In this document: in pieces, positions 1-8,774 of the stretch
Layout of the letters: every line of letters begins with the position of its first letter
Position numbering within the stretch: the first letter of the stretch is position 1
NCBI GenBank assembly: GCA_035498035.1
Contig: DATKAN010000009.1
Coordinates: 1-58,034, forward strand
From: Nitrospiria bacterium
GTDB lineage: Bacteria > Nitrospirota > Nitrospiria > JACQBZ01
DNA: 58,034 nt
Direction of reading: 5' to 3'
Position numbers and translations under genes: made by a program
The notes under the pieces: model-generated
Told to the model about the DNA's origin: nothing
The model's input: the letters and a program-made list of their open reading frames with translations, nothing else
Database searches by the model: none

Positions 1-744
1 CTGGATACCTCCCCGGAGATCGTCCAGGCCGTTGTCGGGCTTTCCGAGCGGCTTGGGAAGACGCCGATCCGCGTCCGGGAATGCCCCGGCTTTGTCGTGA
101 ACCGGCTGCTCATGCCCTACTTGAACGAGGCCGCGCTCGCCCTCCAGGAAGGGGCGGCACCGGCCAACGATATTGATGAGGCGATGAAGGCCTTTGGCAT
201 GCCGATGGGTCCCTTCACCCTGTTGGACATGATCGGCATCGATATCGCCGAAAAAGTTTCGAATATCCTCTACGACGCCTACGGTCCCCGCATGGCCGTG
301 GCGGGGATTTTGCCCGAGATGGTTCAGGAGAAGCGTTTCGGCCGAAAGAGCGGCGCGGGGGTTTATCGCTACGACGGGGAAAAAGACGAGGCCATGAACA
401 AGATCCTTCAAAAGGTCCGGAAGGACACCGGAATCGTCGGAACGGGGTTTGCTCCCGAACGGCTGCTTCTCCTGATGATCAACGAGGCCGCGATCTGCCT
501 TCAAGAGGGAACGGCCACGGCCGGCGATCTGGACCTCGCCATGGTCCTCGGGACGGGCTTTCCGCGCGAGAAGGGAGGCCCGCTTCATTATGCCGATCAG
601 GTGGGGCTCGATGTGCTCCTAAAAGAGCTTCAGCGCTACGCCGCCGAGCTCGGTCCGCGTTTCTGGCCCGCGCCGATCATCAAGCGGATGGTTGGGGCGG
701 GATATACCGGTCTGAAGTCCGGACGGGGATTCTTCGGCTATTAG
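1..744 (+). CDS. 3-hydroxyacyl-CoA dehydrogenase, C-terminal part (5' truncated by window edge)
   Basis: The reading frame is open from base 1 to the TAG at 742-744, so 247 C-terminal residues are visible and the NAD-binding domain lies outside the window. Residues 20-46 carry the hinge typical of the family (GKTPI, then PGFVVNRLL), which leads into the first 3HCDH C-terminal domain. A second homologous domain starts near residue 140 (APERLLLLMINEA) and ends at LKSGRGFFGY. Tandem C-terminal domains are known from FadB/FadJ trifunctional proteins and from PaaH-type dehydrogenases, and the missing half would decide which. The reaction is NAD-dependent oxidation of 3-hydroxyacyl-CoA in fatty-acid beta-oxidation. 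The enoyl-CoA hydratase gene follows after 8 bp, which supports one operon. Confidence 0.9.
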   Translation: MDTSPEIVQAVVGLSERLGKTPIRVRECPGFVVNRLLMPYLNEAALALQEGAAPANDIDEAMKAFGMPMGPFTLLDMIGIDIAEKVSNILYDAYGPRMAVAGILPEMVQEKRFGRKSGAGVYRYDGEKDEAMNKILQKVRKDTGIVGTGFAPERLLLLMINEAAICLQEGTATAGDLDLAMVLGTGFPREKGGPLHYADQVGLDVLLKELQRYAAELGPRFWPAPIIKRMVGAGYTGLKSGRGFFGY

Positions 745-752
745 GAGACGCC

Positions 753-1535
753 ATGCCGCGGACTTTGATCGTATATCAAATTGAAGACGGTGTGGCGACC
801 CTGACGCTGAACAACCCTCCGGCCAATGCCCTGAGCAACGCCCTCCTGGAGGAACTGGACCAGGCCGTCGAGACGTTGGGAGGAAAGACCGAGGCCAAAG
901 CGGTCGTGATCACGGGGGCCGGCAAGATATTCGCGGCCGGGGCCGATATAAAAGAAATTGCCGAAATTGATACCGAGGATCGCGGTCGCCGGCTCACCGC
1001 GCGCGGCCAGGCGATCCTGGATCGGATCGAGCGCTTGAACAAACCCGTTCTTGCCGCCCTGAACGGCCTATTTTGCCTGGGCGGGGGGTTGGAATTGGCG
1101 ATGGCCTGCCACCTCCGGATCGCGGGGGACCGCGTCCGGCTGGGCCTTCCCGAAATCACCCTCGGGATCATGCCCGGTTTCGGCGGAACCCAGCGCTTGC
1201 CCCGACTGGTGGGGACCGCCAAGGCGCTGGAACTGATCCTGACGGGCGATCGAATCAAGGCCGAAGAGGCCCGGGAGATCGGGCTGGTCAATGAGGTGGT
1301 TCCGGATTCCGAAGTCGTGAATCGGGCGCGCGCGGTGGCCAAAAAAATCGCCGGGATGGGTCAAGCGGCGGTGCGTGCGGCGCTGAGGGCCGTCATGGAA
1401 GGACAGACGCGGTCCCTGGACTCCGGATTGGAATTGGAATCGAAATTGTTCGGTTCGCTTTGCGAGACGGCCGATATGAAGGAGGGCGTCAAGGCGTTTC
1501 TGGAGAAGCGTCCGGCCCGATTCAAGGAAGCGTGA
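753..1535 (+). CDS. enoyl-CoA hydratase/isomerase family protein
   Basis: A 260-residue crotonase-fold protein of normal family length. It hydrates trans-2-enoyl-CoA to 3-hydroxyacyl-CoA in beta-oxidation. The oxyanion-hole segment is AGADIKEIA (residues 62-70) together with GGGLE around 110-114. Both usual catalytic glutamates are present: E114 (GGGLE) and E134 (LPEITLGIMPGFGGTQ), 20 residues apart as in the mammalian enzyme, so it is a hydratase rather than a pure isomerase. It starts 8 bp after the upstream dehydrogenase fragment, and the lipase gene follows after 14 bp. Substrate chain length cannot be read from the sequence. Confidence 0.93.
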   Translation: MPRTLIVYQIEDGVATLTLNNPPANALSNALLEELDQAVETLGGKTEAKAVVITGAGKIFAAGADIKEIAEIDTEDRGRRLTARGQAILDRIERLNKPVLAALNGLFCLGGGLELAMACHLRIAGDRVRLGLPEITLGIMPGFGGTQRLPRLVGTAKALELILTGDRIKAEEAREIGLVNEVVPDSEVVNRARAVAKKIAGMGQAAVRAALRAVMEGQTRSLDSGLELESKLFGSLCETADMKEGVKAFLEKRPARFKEA

Positions 1536-1549
1536 CGGATGGAGTCCCT

Positions 1550-2680
1550 GTGAACGATAAGACCGGTCTTGGCCCATCGCGGGCATCCGCCCGGGAAGGG
1601 AAGACCGCCCTGCTGCTGGCCGGGGGAGGCTTTCCGGGGTGGATGTATGAAATCGGCTGCCTCTCCGCCCTGGACGAGTTCTTTGACGACGGGTTCAGCG
1701 TCAATGACTTTGATATCTACGTCGGCACGAGCGCCGGGGCGGGCGTGGCCGCCCTGATCGCCAATCAAGTCAAACCCATCGAAATCTTTGAGGCGATCCG
1801 GGAAAATAAAGACAGCCCGTTCAATTTCAAGAGCAGCAATATCTACAGCTTCGGCTATCAGGAAACCTGGCAGCTGTTCAGAAAACTGGTCCGGTCGCTG
1901 GGCCCGATGATGAGTTATCTGTGGCGGAACCGGAAGTGGTTTTCCATGATCGACCTGGTCCATCTTTTCGAGGAATATCTCCCCTCCGGAATCTTCACCC
2001 TTCGCAATTTTGACGAATACCTCGGATCGTTCCTGTCCCAGCCCGGCTACACGAACGATTTCCGAAAGCTGAAGGGAGAGCTGTACATTCCGGCGATTGA
2101 CGTGGATCTGGGCCGCTACGACGTTTTCGGCGAGGGCGAATTCGCCGATGTGCCGATTTCCCAGGCCGTCACGGCCTCGTCGGCCGTTCCGATCGTCTTC
2201 CAACCGGTCCACATCAAGGGACGGGACTATATCGACGGAGGCGTCGGCCGCGTCGCCTACATGGACATCGCCATCAATCACGGCGCGTCTCTGGTGATCG
2301 TAATCAACCCCATCGTTCACATCGTCAACGACCGGACAAAGGTCTGCCTGCCCACCTTGTACGGGTATTGCGGCGGATTAAAGGAAAAGGGGATGTCGTA
2401 CATCTTTGATCAGGGCAACCGAATCAGCACGGGCACCCGGATCTATCTCGGCCTGAAGCGGTATCAGGCTGAACATCCCGACAAGGACTTTCTTCTGATT
2501 CAACCCGATCCCTCCGACGCCTTGATGTTCTTGTACAACGTCATCAATCTGGCGGCCCGCCTGGAAATCATCAATTACGGTTACGTCTCGACCGTGAACG
2601 CCTTGAGATCCCAGTTTGAATCCTATGAAAAAAATTTCGCCAAACACGGGGTCAAGGTGACCCTGAAGCGATTTCGTTGA
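1550..2680 (+). CDS. patatin-like phospholipase family protein
   Basis: A patatin-type serine hydrolase (acyl-lipid hydrolase). The oxyanion-hole motif AGGGFPGWMYEIG lies near residues 24-36, the nucleophile elbow GTSAG has Ser61, and the catalytic Asp is in the later YIDGG motif, giving a complete Ser-Asp dyad. I chose the GTG at 1550 because GGAG stands 5 bases upstream and it clears the preceding gene; an in-frame ATG at 1460 would overlap the hydratase by 76 bases. There is no signal peptide, so it is probably cytoplasmic or membrane-associated. Being third in a beta-oxidation operon, it may release fatty acids for that pathway; this is inferred from context. Confidence 0.88.
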   Translation: MNDKTGLGPSRASAREGKTALLLAGGGFPGWMYEIGCLSALDEFFDDGFSVNDFDIYVGTSAGAGVAALIANQVKPIEIFEAIRENKDSPFNFKSSNIYSFGYQETWQLFRKLVRSLGPMMSYLWRNRKWFSMIDLVHLFEEYLPSGIFTLRNFDEYLGSFLSQPGYTNDFRKLKGELYIPAIDVDLGRYDVFGEGEFADVPISQAVTASSAVPIVFQPVHIKGRDYIDGGVGRVAYMDIAINHGASLVIVINPIVHIVNDRTKVCLPTLYGYCGGLKEKGMSYIFDQGNRISTGTRIYLGLKRYQAEHPDKDFLLIQPDPSDALMFLYNVINLAARLEIINYGYVSTVNALRSQFESYEKNFAKHGVKVTLKRFR

Positions 2681-2695
2681 GATCGAAGGAGGGGA

Positions 2696-3403
2696 TCAAC
2701 CGGCCCCTTTGGGCGGCCAGATCACGTAGAGCATCGCATAGGTGATGGTGCTGGTGCAGAGGGCAATGAGGAAAAGCACCATCGTAAACGTTCCGATCAT
2801 TCGATGGCGCCGCTCTCCGTCGGGAATCAGGCGCTCGATCCCTTTTTCGATCAAAAGCACAAAGGCCACCAGTAAAAAACCCGAGATGTAGACGATGAGA
2901 CGTGCGATGCTGTGCCAGCGGATCAATCCCGCGACGGCGAAGAGGATAAACGCGCCGCCGAGCGTTTTATAAAAAGCGCTTCGGCTGATCGACAAGGGTC
3001 CGGGCCGCAAGACCCGGCGTCCGCTCTTCCGCACGGCGACGCGAAATCCCAGCACGATCATATAGACCGCGAGAACGAGACCGGTGCTTACCACCAGAAT
3101 ATGAAGGGTGAGCAGAGGCGTGAAGATGAAGTGATAAACCCAGTCCGGTCCTCCGAAACCTTCCTTCCCTTCGGTGGCCAGGGCCCCCAGACTGCGCGCC
3201 AGATAGTAAAGCGAAAAATAAGCCAGCATGCTGACCATGGCCCAGAGGGTCAGGACGTGATGTCGGTCCCCCTGTTTATTTCTTCCCATTCTCCATCCGA
3301 CCATGAACAGGAGCGTGAACGCCATGGCCATGAGAAAACTCAGATCCGCCCCCAGCGTGCCGTGAGCCGGTAAAAACCCGGGCCTGCCCAGCCATTCTTT
3401 CAT
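2696..3403 (-). CDS. DUF420 domain-containing membrane protein
   Basis: A 235-residue integral membrane protein with about six hydrophobic segments (e.g. FLMAMAFTLLFMVGW, MVSMLAYFSLYYLAR, LLTLHILVVSTGLVLAVYMI, TLGGAFILFAVAGLI, LIVYISGFLLVAFVLLI and the C-terminal FTMVLFLIALCTSTITYAMLYV). The arrangement and the HILVVSTGL and RRHRMIG elements resemble DUF420 (PF04238), a family often found with cytochrome oxidase maturation genes, although none is present here. Its role is unknown. It converges on the lipase gene (15 bp between the stops) and has its own promoter-like sequence at 3449-3477. Confidence 0.75.
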   Translation of the reverse strand: MKEWLGRPGFLPAHGTLGADLSFLMAMAFTLLFMVGWRMGRNKQGDRHHVLTLWAMVSMLAYFSLYYLARSLGALATEGKEGFGGPDWVYHFIFTPLLTLHILVVSTGLVLAVYMIVLGFRVAVRKSGRRVLRPGPLSISRSAFYKTLGGAFILFAVAGLIRWHSIARLIVYISGFLLVAFVLLIEKGIERLIPDGERRHRMIGTFTMVLFLIALCTSTITYAMLYVIWPPKGAG

Positions 3404-3448
3404 GTTTGGACCTCGATAAGGATGGGGGTTGATTTCCCCCGCTTCGTT

Positions 3449-3477
3449 CTTATAACATTCCCTCCAAGGCCCGTCAA
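3449..3477 (-). promoter_or_regulatory. sigma-70-type promoter for the DUF420 gene
   Basis: Read on the minus strand: -35 TTGACG (3477-3472), 17-base spacer, -10 TATAAG (3454-3449). Transcription would start near 3442, giving about 40 bases of leader. Predicted from sequence only. Confidence 0.5.
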
Positions 3478-3504
3478 GGAGATCGTGCGCGGCCTCCGGT
3501 TTTA

Positions 3505-3533
3505 TTGACAGGCGGGATTGGGTGTGGTAGGTT
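3505..3533 (+). promoter_or_regulatory. sigma-70-type promoter, possibly giving a leaderless mRNA
   Basis: A perfect TTGACA -35 (3505-3510), a 17-base spacer and a TAGGTT -10 (3528-3533). The ATG of the next gene (3540) lies where the transcript should begin, and no clear Shine-Dalgarno sequence precedes it except a weak TAGG. Confidence 0.5.
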
Positions 3534-3539
3534 CATTTT

Positions 3540-4115
3540 ATGGCAGATGAAAACAAGTATTGCCTCTGTTGCGGGGAGCAGGTGCCCCTCAACAAAGTAC
3601 AGCGGGATGGAAAGCTGGAGACCACCTGCGTTTACTGCGGATTTGTTTTGGACGTCGCGGTGGAGGAAGGAGGCTATGCGGCCGCTTGCATTATGACGGC
3701 CGATGATTCGGAGCTGACGCGGGACCTTCTCAAGGGAGCGATGCTCGAGAAAAAACTGGCGCGATCGGTCATTTCGGCCAGGAACGGTCAGGAATTCATC
3801 ACATTGTTCACGAAAAGGTTGACCGAAAAACAGGCCGTGGATTTGGTGATTCTCGATCTGGAGATGCCGGTCATGGATGGGGTCACGGCCGCGCGGATGA
3901 TGCGCGCGATCGAAGAGAAATACAAGACGGCCAAAGTTCCGATTTTATTTTTCTCCGCCCATAAATGCGATGAGAATTTGAAGCGACAGATGGCCCTGTT
4001 CAGCCCGGCGAGCTACGTCAATAAGGGAAGCGATTCCAATCCGACCAAACTCGTGGAACGAATTGATCAACTGATCGGCTATTACATGATCAATCGCGAG
4101 TCGACCGCCTCCTAA
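3540..4115 (+). CDS. zinc-ribbon plus response-regulator receiver protein
   Basis: A 191-residue protein. The N-terminus has two CxxC pairs (C8/C11 in CLCCG and C30/C33 in CVYCG), forming a likely zinc ribbon of about 40 residues. The rest is a CheY-like receiver: acidic pair in TADDSE (about 55-56), phosphoacceptor D106 in LVILDLEMPVMDG, and conserved K162 in YVNKG. No output domain follows. It probably receives a phosphoryl group from an unlinked kinase and signals by protein contact. It lies just upstream of trpE with an 86-base gap, but trpE has its own promoter-like sequence, so a functional link to tryptophan is not implied. Confidence 0.8.
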   Translation: MADENKYCLCCGEQVPLNKVQRDGKLETTCVYCGFVLDVAVEEGGYAAACIMTADDSELTRDLLKGAMLEKKLARSVISARNGQEFITLFTKRLTEKQAVDLVILDLEMPVMDGVTAARMMRAIEEKYKTAKVPILFFSAHKCDENLKRQMALFSPASYVNKGSDSNPTKLVERIDQLIGYYMINRESTAS

Positions 4116-4150
4116 CCCGCTGATTATTCAAATCTCTTCCATGAGATCGA

Positions 4151-4179
4151 TTGACTTTTCCGCTCCCGCGTGATAACGT
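4151..4179 (+). promoter_or_regulatory. candidate promoter of the trp operon
   Basis: TTGACT (4151-4156), 17 bases, then TAACGT (4174-4179) preceded by TG, an extended -10 type (TGATAACGT). The -10 match is weak. Its position argues that trpE starts at 4202 or 4217 rather than at the in-frame TTG at 4151. No Trp-codon leader peptide or terminator/antiterminator pair was seen between here and trpE. Confidence 0.35.
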
Positions 4180-4201
4180 CAAAAATTCACGAGTCGACGG
4201 A

Positions 4202-5746
4202 ATGAAACGAATATCGATGAAAACAATCCCGCGCGAAGCGGCGTATCATCCTTCGTTGGATGAATTTATCCGCAAGTCCGGGAAGGGGAATCTGATTCCG
4301 GTCTATCGGGAGATCCTGGCCGATCTGGAAACGCCCGTGTCCGCCTTTCTCAAAATCCGTGATGAGCGCTATGGCTTTCTCCTGGAAAGCGTGGAGGGCG
4401 GGGAAAAATGGGCGAGATACTCCTTTCTGGGAAGTCGTCCGTCGCTGGTCATCAAGGGGTCGCTCGATGAGTTGGCCTTGATCCGCCCTAAGCGGGTGGA
4501 CCGTCTTCCGGTCAAGACGGACCCCCTGGAAACGCTCAAAGAGATTATGGCCGACTATCAGCCGGTGGAAGTGGAAGGGGTCCCGCGGTTCTTTGGGGGC
4601 GCCGTCGGGTATCTTGGCTACGATTTGATCCGAAGCATCGAACGGCTTCCCGATCTAAATCGCGATCGTCTGGACCTGCCGGTGATGTCTCTGATGGTTA
4701 CCGACACGCTTTTGATCTTCGATAATGTGGCGCAGACGATCAAGGTGGTTTCGAACGTTCATCTGACCGGCGGAGAGCGGAGGGGACCCGATGCGGCGCG
4801 CCGGGCCTACCGCGAGGCGGTGGACAAGATCGAGGCCATTATCGCTCGATTAAGGAAGCCGGGTCGCTTTCCCAAGGAACGGCGGCGTCCCCGCGGGAAG
4901 TCTTCGGAAGTGAATATCACCTCAAACATGAGCTCGCCGGCCTTTCAGAAGATGGTGCGGCAGGCCAAGGAGTACATCCGTTCGGGTGACATTTTCCAAG
5001 TCGTGCTCTCCCAGCGTTTTGAGACCGAGGCGGGGTCCGAGCCCTTCGATATTTATCGGGCTCTTCGGGTCATCAACCCGTCGCCGTACATGTACTATCT
5101 CCAGTTGGACGGCATCGAGCTGGTCGGATCCTCGCCGGAGGTGCTCGTCCGGTGCGAGGATCGCAAAATCGAACTGCGACCGATCGCCGGCACCCGGCCG
5201 CGCGGTCGGAATGAGGAGGAGGACCAGGCGCAGGAGCGGGAGTTGCTGAACGATCAAAAGGAACGGGCGGAACATATCATGCTGGTGGATCTGGGACGCA
5301 ATGATGTGGGGCGCGTCTCCGAGGTCGGAAAGGTGCATGTGGAGAAATTGATGGCGGTCGAACGGTATTCCCATGTCATGCATCTCGTCTCGCAAATCGA
5401 AGGCCGGCTCCGGAAAGACCAGGACGTTTACGATGTGATGCGGGCCGGCTTTCCCGCCGGGACCGTTTCGGGAGCGCCCAAGATCCGGGCCATGGAAATT
5501 ATCGAGGAATTGGAACCGACCGGCCGCGGTCCGTACGCCGGCGCCGTGGGTTACTTCAGTTTCTCCGGAAATATGGACACATGCATCAACATCCGTACGA
5601 TCGTGATCAAGGACGGGCGGGCCTATATTCAGGCCGGGGCCGGGATCGTGGCCGACTCCGATCCCGGACGCGAATATCAGGAAACGGTGAACAAGGCCAA
5701 GGCGATGCTGGCCGCGATCGAAAAGGCCCGACACGGTTTAGAATAA
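4202..5746 (+). CDS. trpE: anthranilate synthase component I
   Basis: Converts chorismate to anthranilate with ammonia supplied by TrpG; first committed step of tryptophan synthesis. The product is 514 residues from the ATG at 4202 (an ATG at 4217 is the alternative). The N-terminal domain carries the feedback-binding LLES motif ([19 protein letters not shown]). The chorismate-binding domain has [51 protein letters not shown] and [13 protein letters not shown]. All expected active-site segments are present, and the LLES element suggests inhibition by tryptophan. It leads the operon trpEG-psiE-DCFBA; trpG follows after an unusual 96-base GC-rich gap. Confidence 0.97.
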   Translation: MKRISMKTIPREAAYHPSLDEFIRKSGKGNLIPVYREILADLETPVSAFLKIRDERYGFLLESVEGGEKWARYSFLGSRPSLVIKGSLDELALIRPKRVDRLPVKTDPLETLKEIMADYQPVEVEGVPRFFGGAVGYLGYDLIRSIERLPDLNRDRLDLPVMSLMVTDTLLIFDNVAQTIKVVSNVHLTGGERRGPDAARRAYREAVDKIEAIIARLRKPGRFPKERRRPRGKSSEVNITSNMSSPAFQKMVRQAKEYIRSGDIFQVVLSQRFETEAGSEPFDIYRALRVINPSPYMYYLQLDGIELVGSSPEVLVRCEDRKIELRPIAGTRPRGRNEEEDQAQERELLNDQKERAEHIMLVDLGRNDVGRVSEVGKVHVEKLMAVERYSHVMHLVSQIEGRLRKDQDVYDVMRAGFPAGTVSGAPKIRAMEIIEELEPTGRGPYAGAVGYFSFSGNMDTCINIRTIVIKDGRAYIQAGAGIVADSDPGREYQETVNKAKAMLAAIEKARHGLE

Positions 5747-5842
5747 ATCAGAGACCCGAAAGGCCGGCCCGGCGGGAGGCGGGGTGGGCTCCCACGCACG
5801 GCAAGAGATGGGGACAGGGCGACGCGACCCCCTATAAAAAAT
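5747..5842 (+). other. GC-rich spacer between trpE and trpG
   Basis: 96 bases with no coding signal. The 3' end holds GGGCGACGC followed by CCCCCTAT just before the trpG start. A closely similar GGGCGACGC...CCCCTAT element occurs in the trpB-trpA spacer (10643-10661), so this may be a small dispersed repeat or a hairpin acting inside the trp mRNA. Confidence 0.4.
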
Positions 5843-6406
5843 ATGCTGTTGATGATCGACAACTACGACTCCTTCACGTACAACTTGGTCCAATATTTCG
5901 GGGAACTGGACCAGGACGTGCGCGTTTACCGCAACGATCGGATCACGCTGGACGAGATCGCCGAGCTCCGGCCCGAGCGGATCGTGATCTCCCCCGGACC
6001 CTGCACCCCGAAGGAAGCCGGCGTCTCGATCGAGCTCATCAAACAGTTCGCCGGCCGCCTTCCGATCCTGGGAGTCTGTCTCGGTCACCAGGCGATCGGA
6101 GAGGCCTTCGGCGGCGAGGTGGTGAGGGCCCCCCGCTTGATGCACGGTAAAACCTCGATGATTCACCACGATGGAAAGACGATTTTCAAATCGCTTCCGA
6201 ACCCTTTCGAGGCGACCCGGTATCATTCACTGATCGTGAGGCGGGAGACCCTCCCTCCCGTATTGCAGGTTTCGGCCGAAACCCGGGAGGGAGAAATCAT
6301 GGGCCTTCGGCATTTGAATTATCCGGTTGAAGGGGTGCAGTTTCACCCGGAATCCATCCTGACCAAGGCGGGGATGGATCTTTTGAGAAACTTTCTGAAG
6401 ATATAG
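5843..6406 (+). CDS. trpG: anthranilate synthase component II (glutamine amidotransferase)
   Basis: A class I glutamine amidotransferase of 187 residues, supplying ammonia to TrpE. The catalytic triad is visible: Cys79 in [10 protein letters not shown], and His168 and Glu170 in VQFHPES. The oxyanion segment SPGPCTP lies at 50-56. The start [19 protein letters not shown] is the standard N-terminus. It is a stand-alone amidotransferase, not fused to TrpD. The same subunit could also serve aminodeoxychorismate synthase (PabA role), as in many bacteria with a single copy. Confidence 0.96.
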   Translation: MLLMIDNYDSFTYNLVQYFGELDQDVRVYRNDRITLDEIAELRPERIVISPGPCTPKEAGVSIELIKQFAGRLPILGVCLGHQAIGEAFGGEVVRAPRLMHGKTSMIHHDGKTIFKSLPNPFEATRYHSLIVRRETLPPVLQVSAETREGEIMGLRHLNYPVEGVQFHPESILTKAGMDLLRNFLKI

Positions 6407-6417
6407 GGGAAAAGCCG

Positions 6418-6891
6418 ATGAGTCCGAGTGAAGCAGAATTGCGACAGCTCCGTTTCATGGAGCGGTTGGAAAAATACGGCTACATCGCGGCCGGACTCAG
6501 TTTTCTGATATTAGGGATGGTGGTATTTTTCTACGGCTGGCTCGAATTTGTCCTCAAGATGACCGAGGGGCCTTCGCGCGCGACCCTGGTTTTGATGAAC
6601 GACCTTCTTTTGGTGGTCATCCTACTTGAGCTCTTTCGGACCGTCATTAACTTTCTCAAGAGCCGAACGATCAGTCTGGAGCCCTTCCTTCATGTCGGCA
6701 TCATTGCGGCCGTCCGGCGGCTTTTGACGATCGGCGCCGAAATGACCCTCCGGGGGGATATCTCCGAGACCCGCTTCAATCAATACCTGCTTGACGCGCT
6801 CGTGAGCATCGGGATCATCCTGGCCTTGGTCATCGCGCTTTATATTTACGGCCTGCGATCGAACTCGGCCGAACCCACCGGCCCGAAATAA
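6418..6891 (+). CDS. PsiE-family (phosphate-starvation-inducible E) membrane protein
   Basis: A 157-residue membrane protein with four predicted transmembrane segments (about 18-42, 58-80, 93-110 and 130-150). The central LLLVVILLELFRTV and SLEPFLHVGIIAAVRRLLTI segments are typical of PF06146 (PsiE). The family has no assigned biochemical role. It sits 11 bp after trpG and 65 bp before trpD, so it is probably co-transcribed with the trp genes. Why a PsiE protein should lie there is unknown. Confidence 0.72.
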   Translation: MSPSEAELRQLRFMERLEKYGYIAAGLSFLILGMVVFFYGWLEFVLKMTEGPSRATLVLMNDLLLVVILLELFRTVINFLKSRTISLEPFLHVGIIAAVRRLLTIGAEMTLRGDISETRFNQYLLDALVSIGIILALVIALYIYGLRSNSAEPTGPK

Positions 6892-6956
6892 AGGGGATGC
6901 GCGGTACCAATTCGGTCTGAAATATGGTAAAGTTTGTTTCCGGGTAACGGGGTAAC

Positions 6957-7967
6957 ATGATTAAGGAAGCGATTGCAAAAGTAGCGGACGAGGTCAACCT
7001 GACCGAGGCCGAGGCCGAGGCCGTGATGCACGAAATCATGGAGGGCCAGGCCACCGCTTCCCAGATCGCGGCCTACCTAACGGCCCTCCGGATGAAGGGC
7101 GAGACGGTCGAGGAAATCACCGGCTCGGCCCGGGTCATGCGCGAGAAGGCCGTCCGGATCCACGTGAACGACCCCTTTGTCGTCGATACCTGCGGCACCG
7201 GCGGGGATCGGATGAGCACGTTCAATATATCGACCACCACGGCCTTTGTCGTCGCCGGGACCGGGATCACGGTCGCCAAGCACGGCAATCGTTCCGTATC
7301 GAGCAGTTGCGGCAGCGCCGATGTGCTCAAGGCCCTGGAGGTGAAAATTGACTATCCCCCCGAGAGCGTCGAGGAATGTCTCAACACGATCGGCATCGGG
7401 TTCCTGTTCGCCCCGCTCTACCACGGCGCGATGAAGCATGCCATCGGGCCGCGCCAGGAGATCGGGATACGGACCCTGTTTAACATCCTGGGTCCGCTGA
7501 CCAATCCGGCCCGGGCCTCCATCCAGGTCCTGGGGGTGTACGATCCGAACCTGAGCGATCTGATGGCCCAGGTCCTGATGAACCTCGGATCGCTTCATTG
7601 TTTCTGTGTGAACGGGATGGACGGGTTGGATGAAATCACGATCACGGCGAAGTCCAAGATCTGCGAGGGGAAAGAAGGGAAGGTCAAGTGCTATCACATC
7701 GAACCGGGAGATTTTAATCTTCCAACGGCCCGCGTGAAGGATCTCATCGGCGGAACGCCGGATCAAAACGCGCGGATTGTCCTGGATGTTCTCGGCGGCC
7801 AAAAAGGACCGAAACGGGACGTGGTTCTCCTCAACGCCGCGCCGGCCATCGTCGCCGCCGGAAAGGCGCGCACCCTCCAGGACGGGGTTCACCTGGCGGC
7901 GGAATCGATCGACAGCGGAGCGGCCCTGGAGAAACTGAGACGCCTCCGCGCGATGACAAACCGGTGA
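6957..7967 (+). CDS. trpD: anthranilate phosphoribosyltransferase
   Basis: Transfers phosphoribose from PRPP to anthranilate. The product is 336 residues, the usual length. PRPP/Mg-binding motifs DTCGTGGDRMSTFNIST (about 75-91) and KHGNRSVSSSCGSADVL (about 104-120) are present, as are the conserved RTLFNILGPLTNPA (about 175-190) and the later acidic DGLDEIT. The ATG at 6957 gives a helical N-terminus normal for the family. The stop overlaps the upstream GTG alternative of trpC, indicating coupled translation. Confidence 0.97.
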   Translation: MIKEAIAKVADEVNLTEAEAEAVMHEIMEGQATASQIAAYLTALRMKGETVEEITGSARVMREKAVRIHVNDPFVVDTCGTGGDRMSTFNISTTTAFVVAGTGITVAKHGNRSVSSSCGSADVLKALEVKIDYPPESVEECLNTIGIGFLFAPLYHGAMKHAIGPRQEIGIRTLFNILGPLTNPARASIQVLGVYDPNLSDLMAQVLMNLGSLHCFCVNGMDGLDEITITAKSKICEGKEGKVKCYHIEPGDFNLPTARVKDLIGGTPDQNARIVLDVLGGQKGPKRDVVLLNAAPAIVAAGKARTLQDGVHLAAESIDSGAALEKLRRLRAMTNR

Positions 7968-7981
7968 CCCGTTCAGGGACC

Positions 7982-8764
7982 ATGACCTTTTTGGAAGAAA
8001 TATTGATCTCGACTCAAGAGACGGTTAGGAGTGCCAAACTCAACCGGCCGCTGGCCGATCTCAAGCGCCGCATCAAAGACCGGGAATCCCCGCGGACTTT
8101 TACGGGATCCCTCTCACAGAATTCGGGCCTGTCACTGATCGCCGAGTTGAAACGGGCCTCTCCCTCCCAGGGCCTGCTTCGGAAGGCCTTCGATCCGGTG
8201 GAAATCGCGACGATCTACGAGGAGGAGGGGGCGGCAGCCCTGTCGGTGCTTACGGAGGAGCGCTTCTTTCAAGGCTCCTTGAACTATCTCGTCCAGGTCC
8301 GCGCCGTCGTGCAGCGTCCGTTGCTCCGGAAGGATTTTTTGATCGACGAGTACCAGGTCTATGAAGCGCGGGCCTTTGATGCCGACGCGGTTTTGCTCAT
8401 AGCGGCGATTCTGGACGACGGCCCTTTGAAGGATTACCAGGCCCTCGCGGGGGACCTCGGCATGGACAGTCTGGTGGAGGTCCATACCGAGGCGGAGCTC
8501 GAGCGCGCCTTGCAGGCGGACGCCCGTGTGATCGGAATCAACAACCGCGATCTGGCCACGTTTAAAACCGACCTGGAGACCACGTTCCGCTTGATTCGCA
8601 AAATCCCGGAGGACCGGGTTGTGGTGAGCGAGAGCGGGATCGTTCAACGAAAGGACGTCGAGCGCTTATTCGAGGCCGAGGTGGATGCCGTCCTGATCGG
8701 GGAGACCTTCATGAAGAGTCCCGACATTCGGGCCAAGATTCGGGAACTTTTCGGGAAAGAATAG
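7982..8764 (+). CDS. trpC: indole-3-glycerol phosphate synthase
   Basis: Closes the indole ring from carboxyphenylamino-deoxyribulose phosphate. A (beta/alpha)8 enzyme of 260 residues. Motifs: AELKRASPSQG (active-site Lys), RKDFLIDEYQVYEA, GINNRDL, and VVSESGI near the C-terminus for phosphate binding. I chose the ATG at 7982 (AGGGA just upstream; MTFLEEIL resembles family N-termini); a GTG at 7964 that overlaps the trpD stop is possible. It is not fused to TrpF, which is the next gene (10 bp). Confidence 0.95.
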   Translation: MTFLEEILISTQETVRSAKLNRPLADLKRRIKDRESPRTFTGSLSQNSGLSLIAELKRASPSQGLLRKAFDPVEIATIYEEEGAAALSVLTEERFFQGSLNYLVQVRAVVQRPLLRKDFLIDEYQVYEARAFDADAVLLIAAILDDGPLKDYQALAGDLGMDSLVEVHTEAELERALQADARVIGINNRDLATFKTDLETTFRLIRKIPEDRVVVSESGIVQRKDVERLFEAEVDAVLIGETFMKSPDIRAKIRELFGKE

Positions 8765-8774
8765 GCGGACGGGG

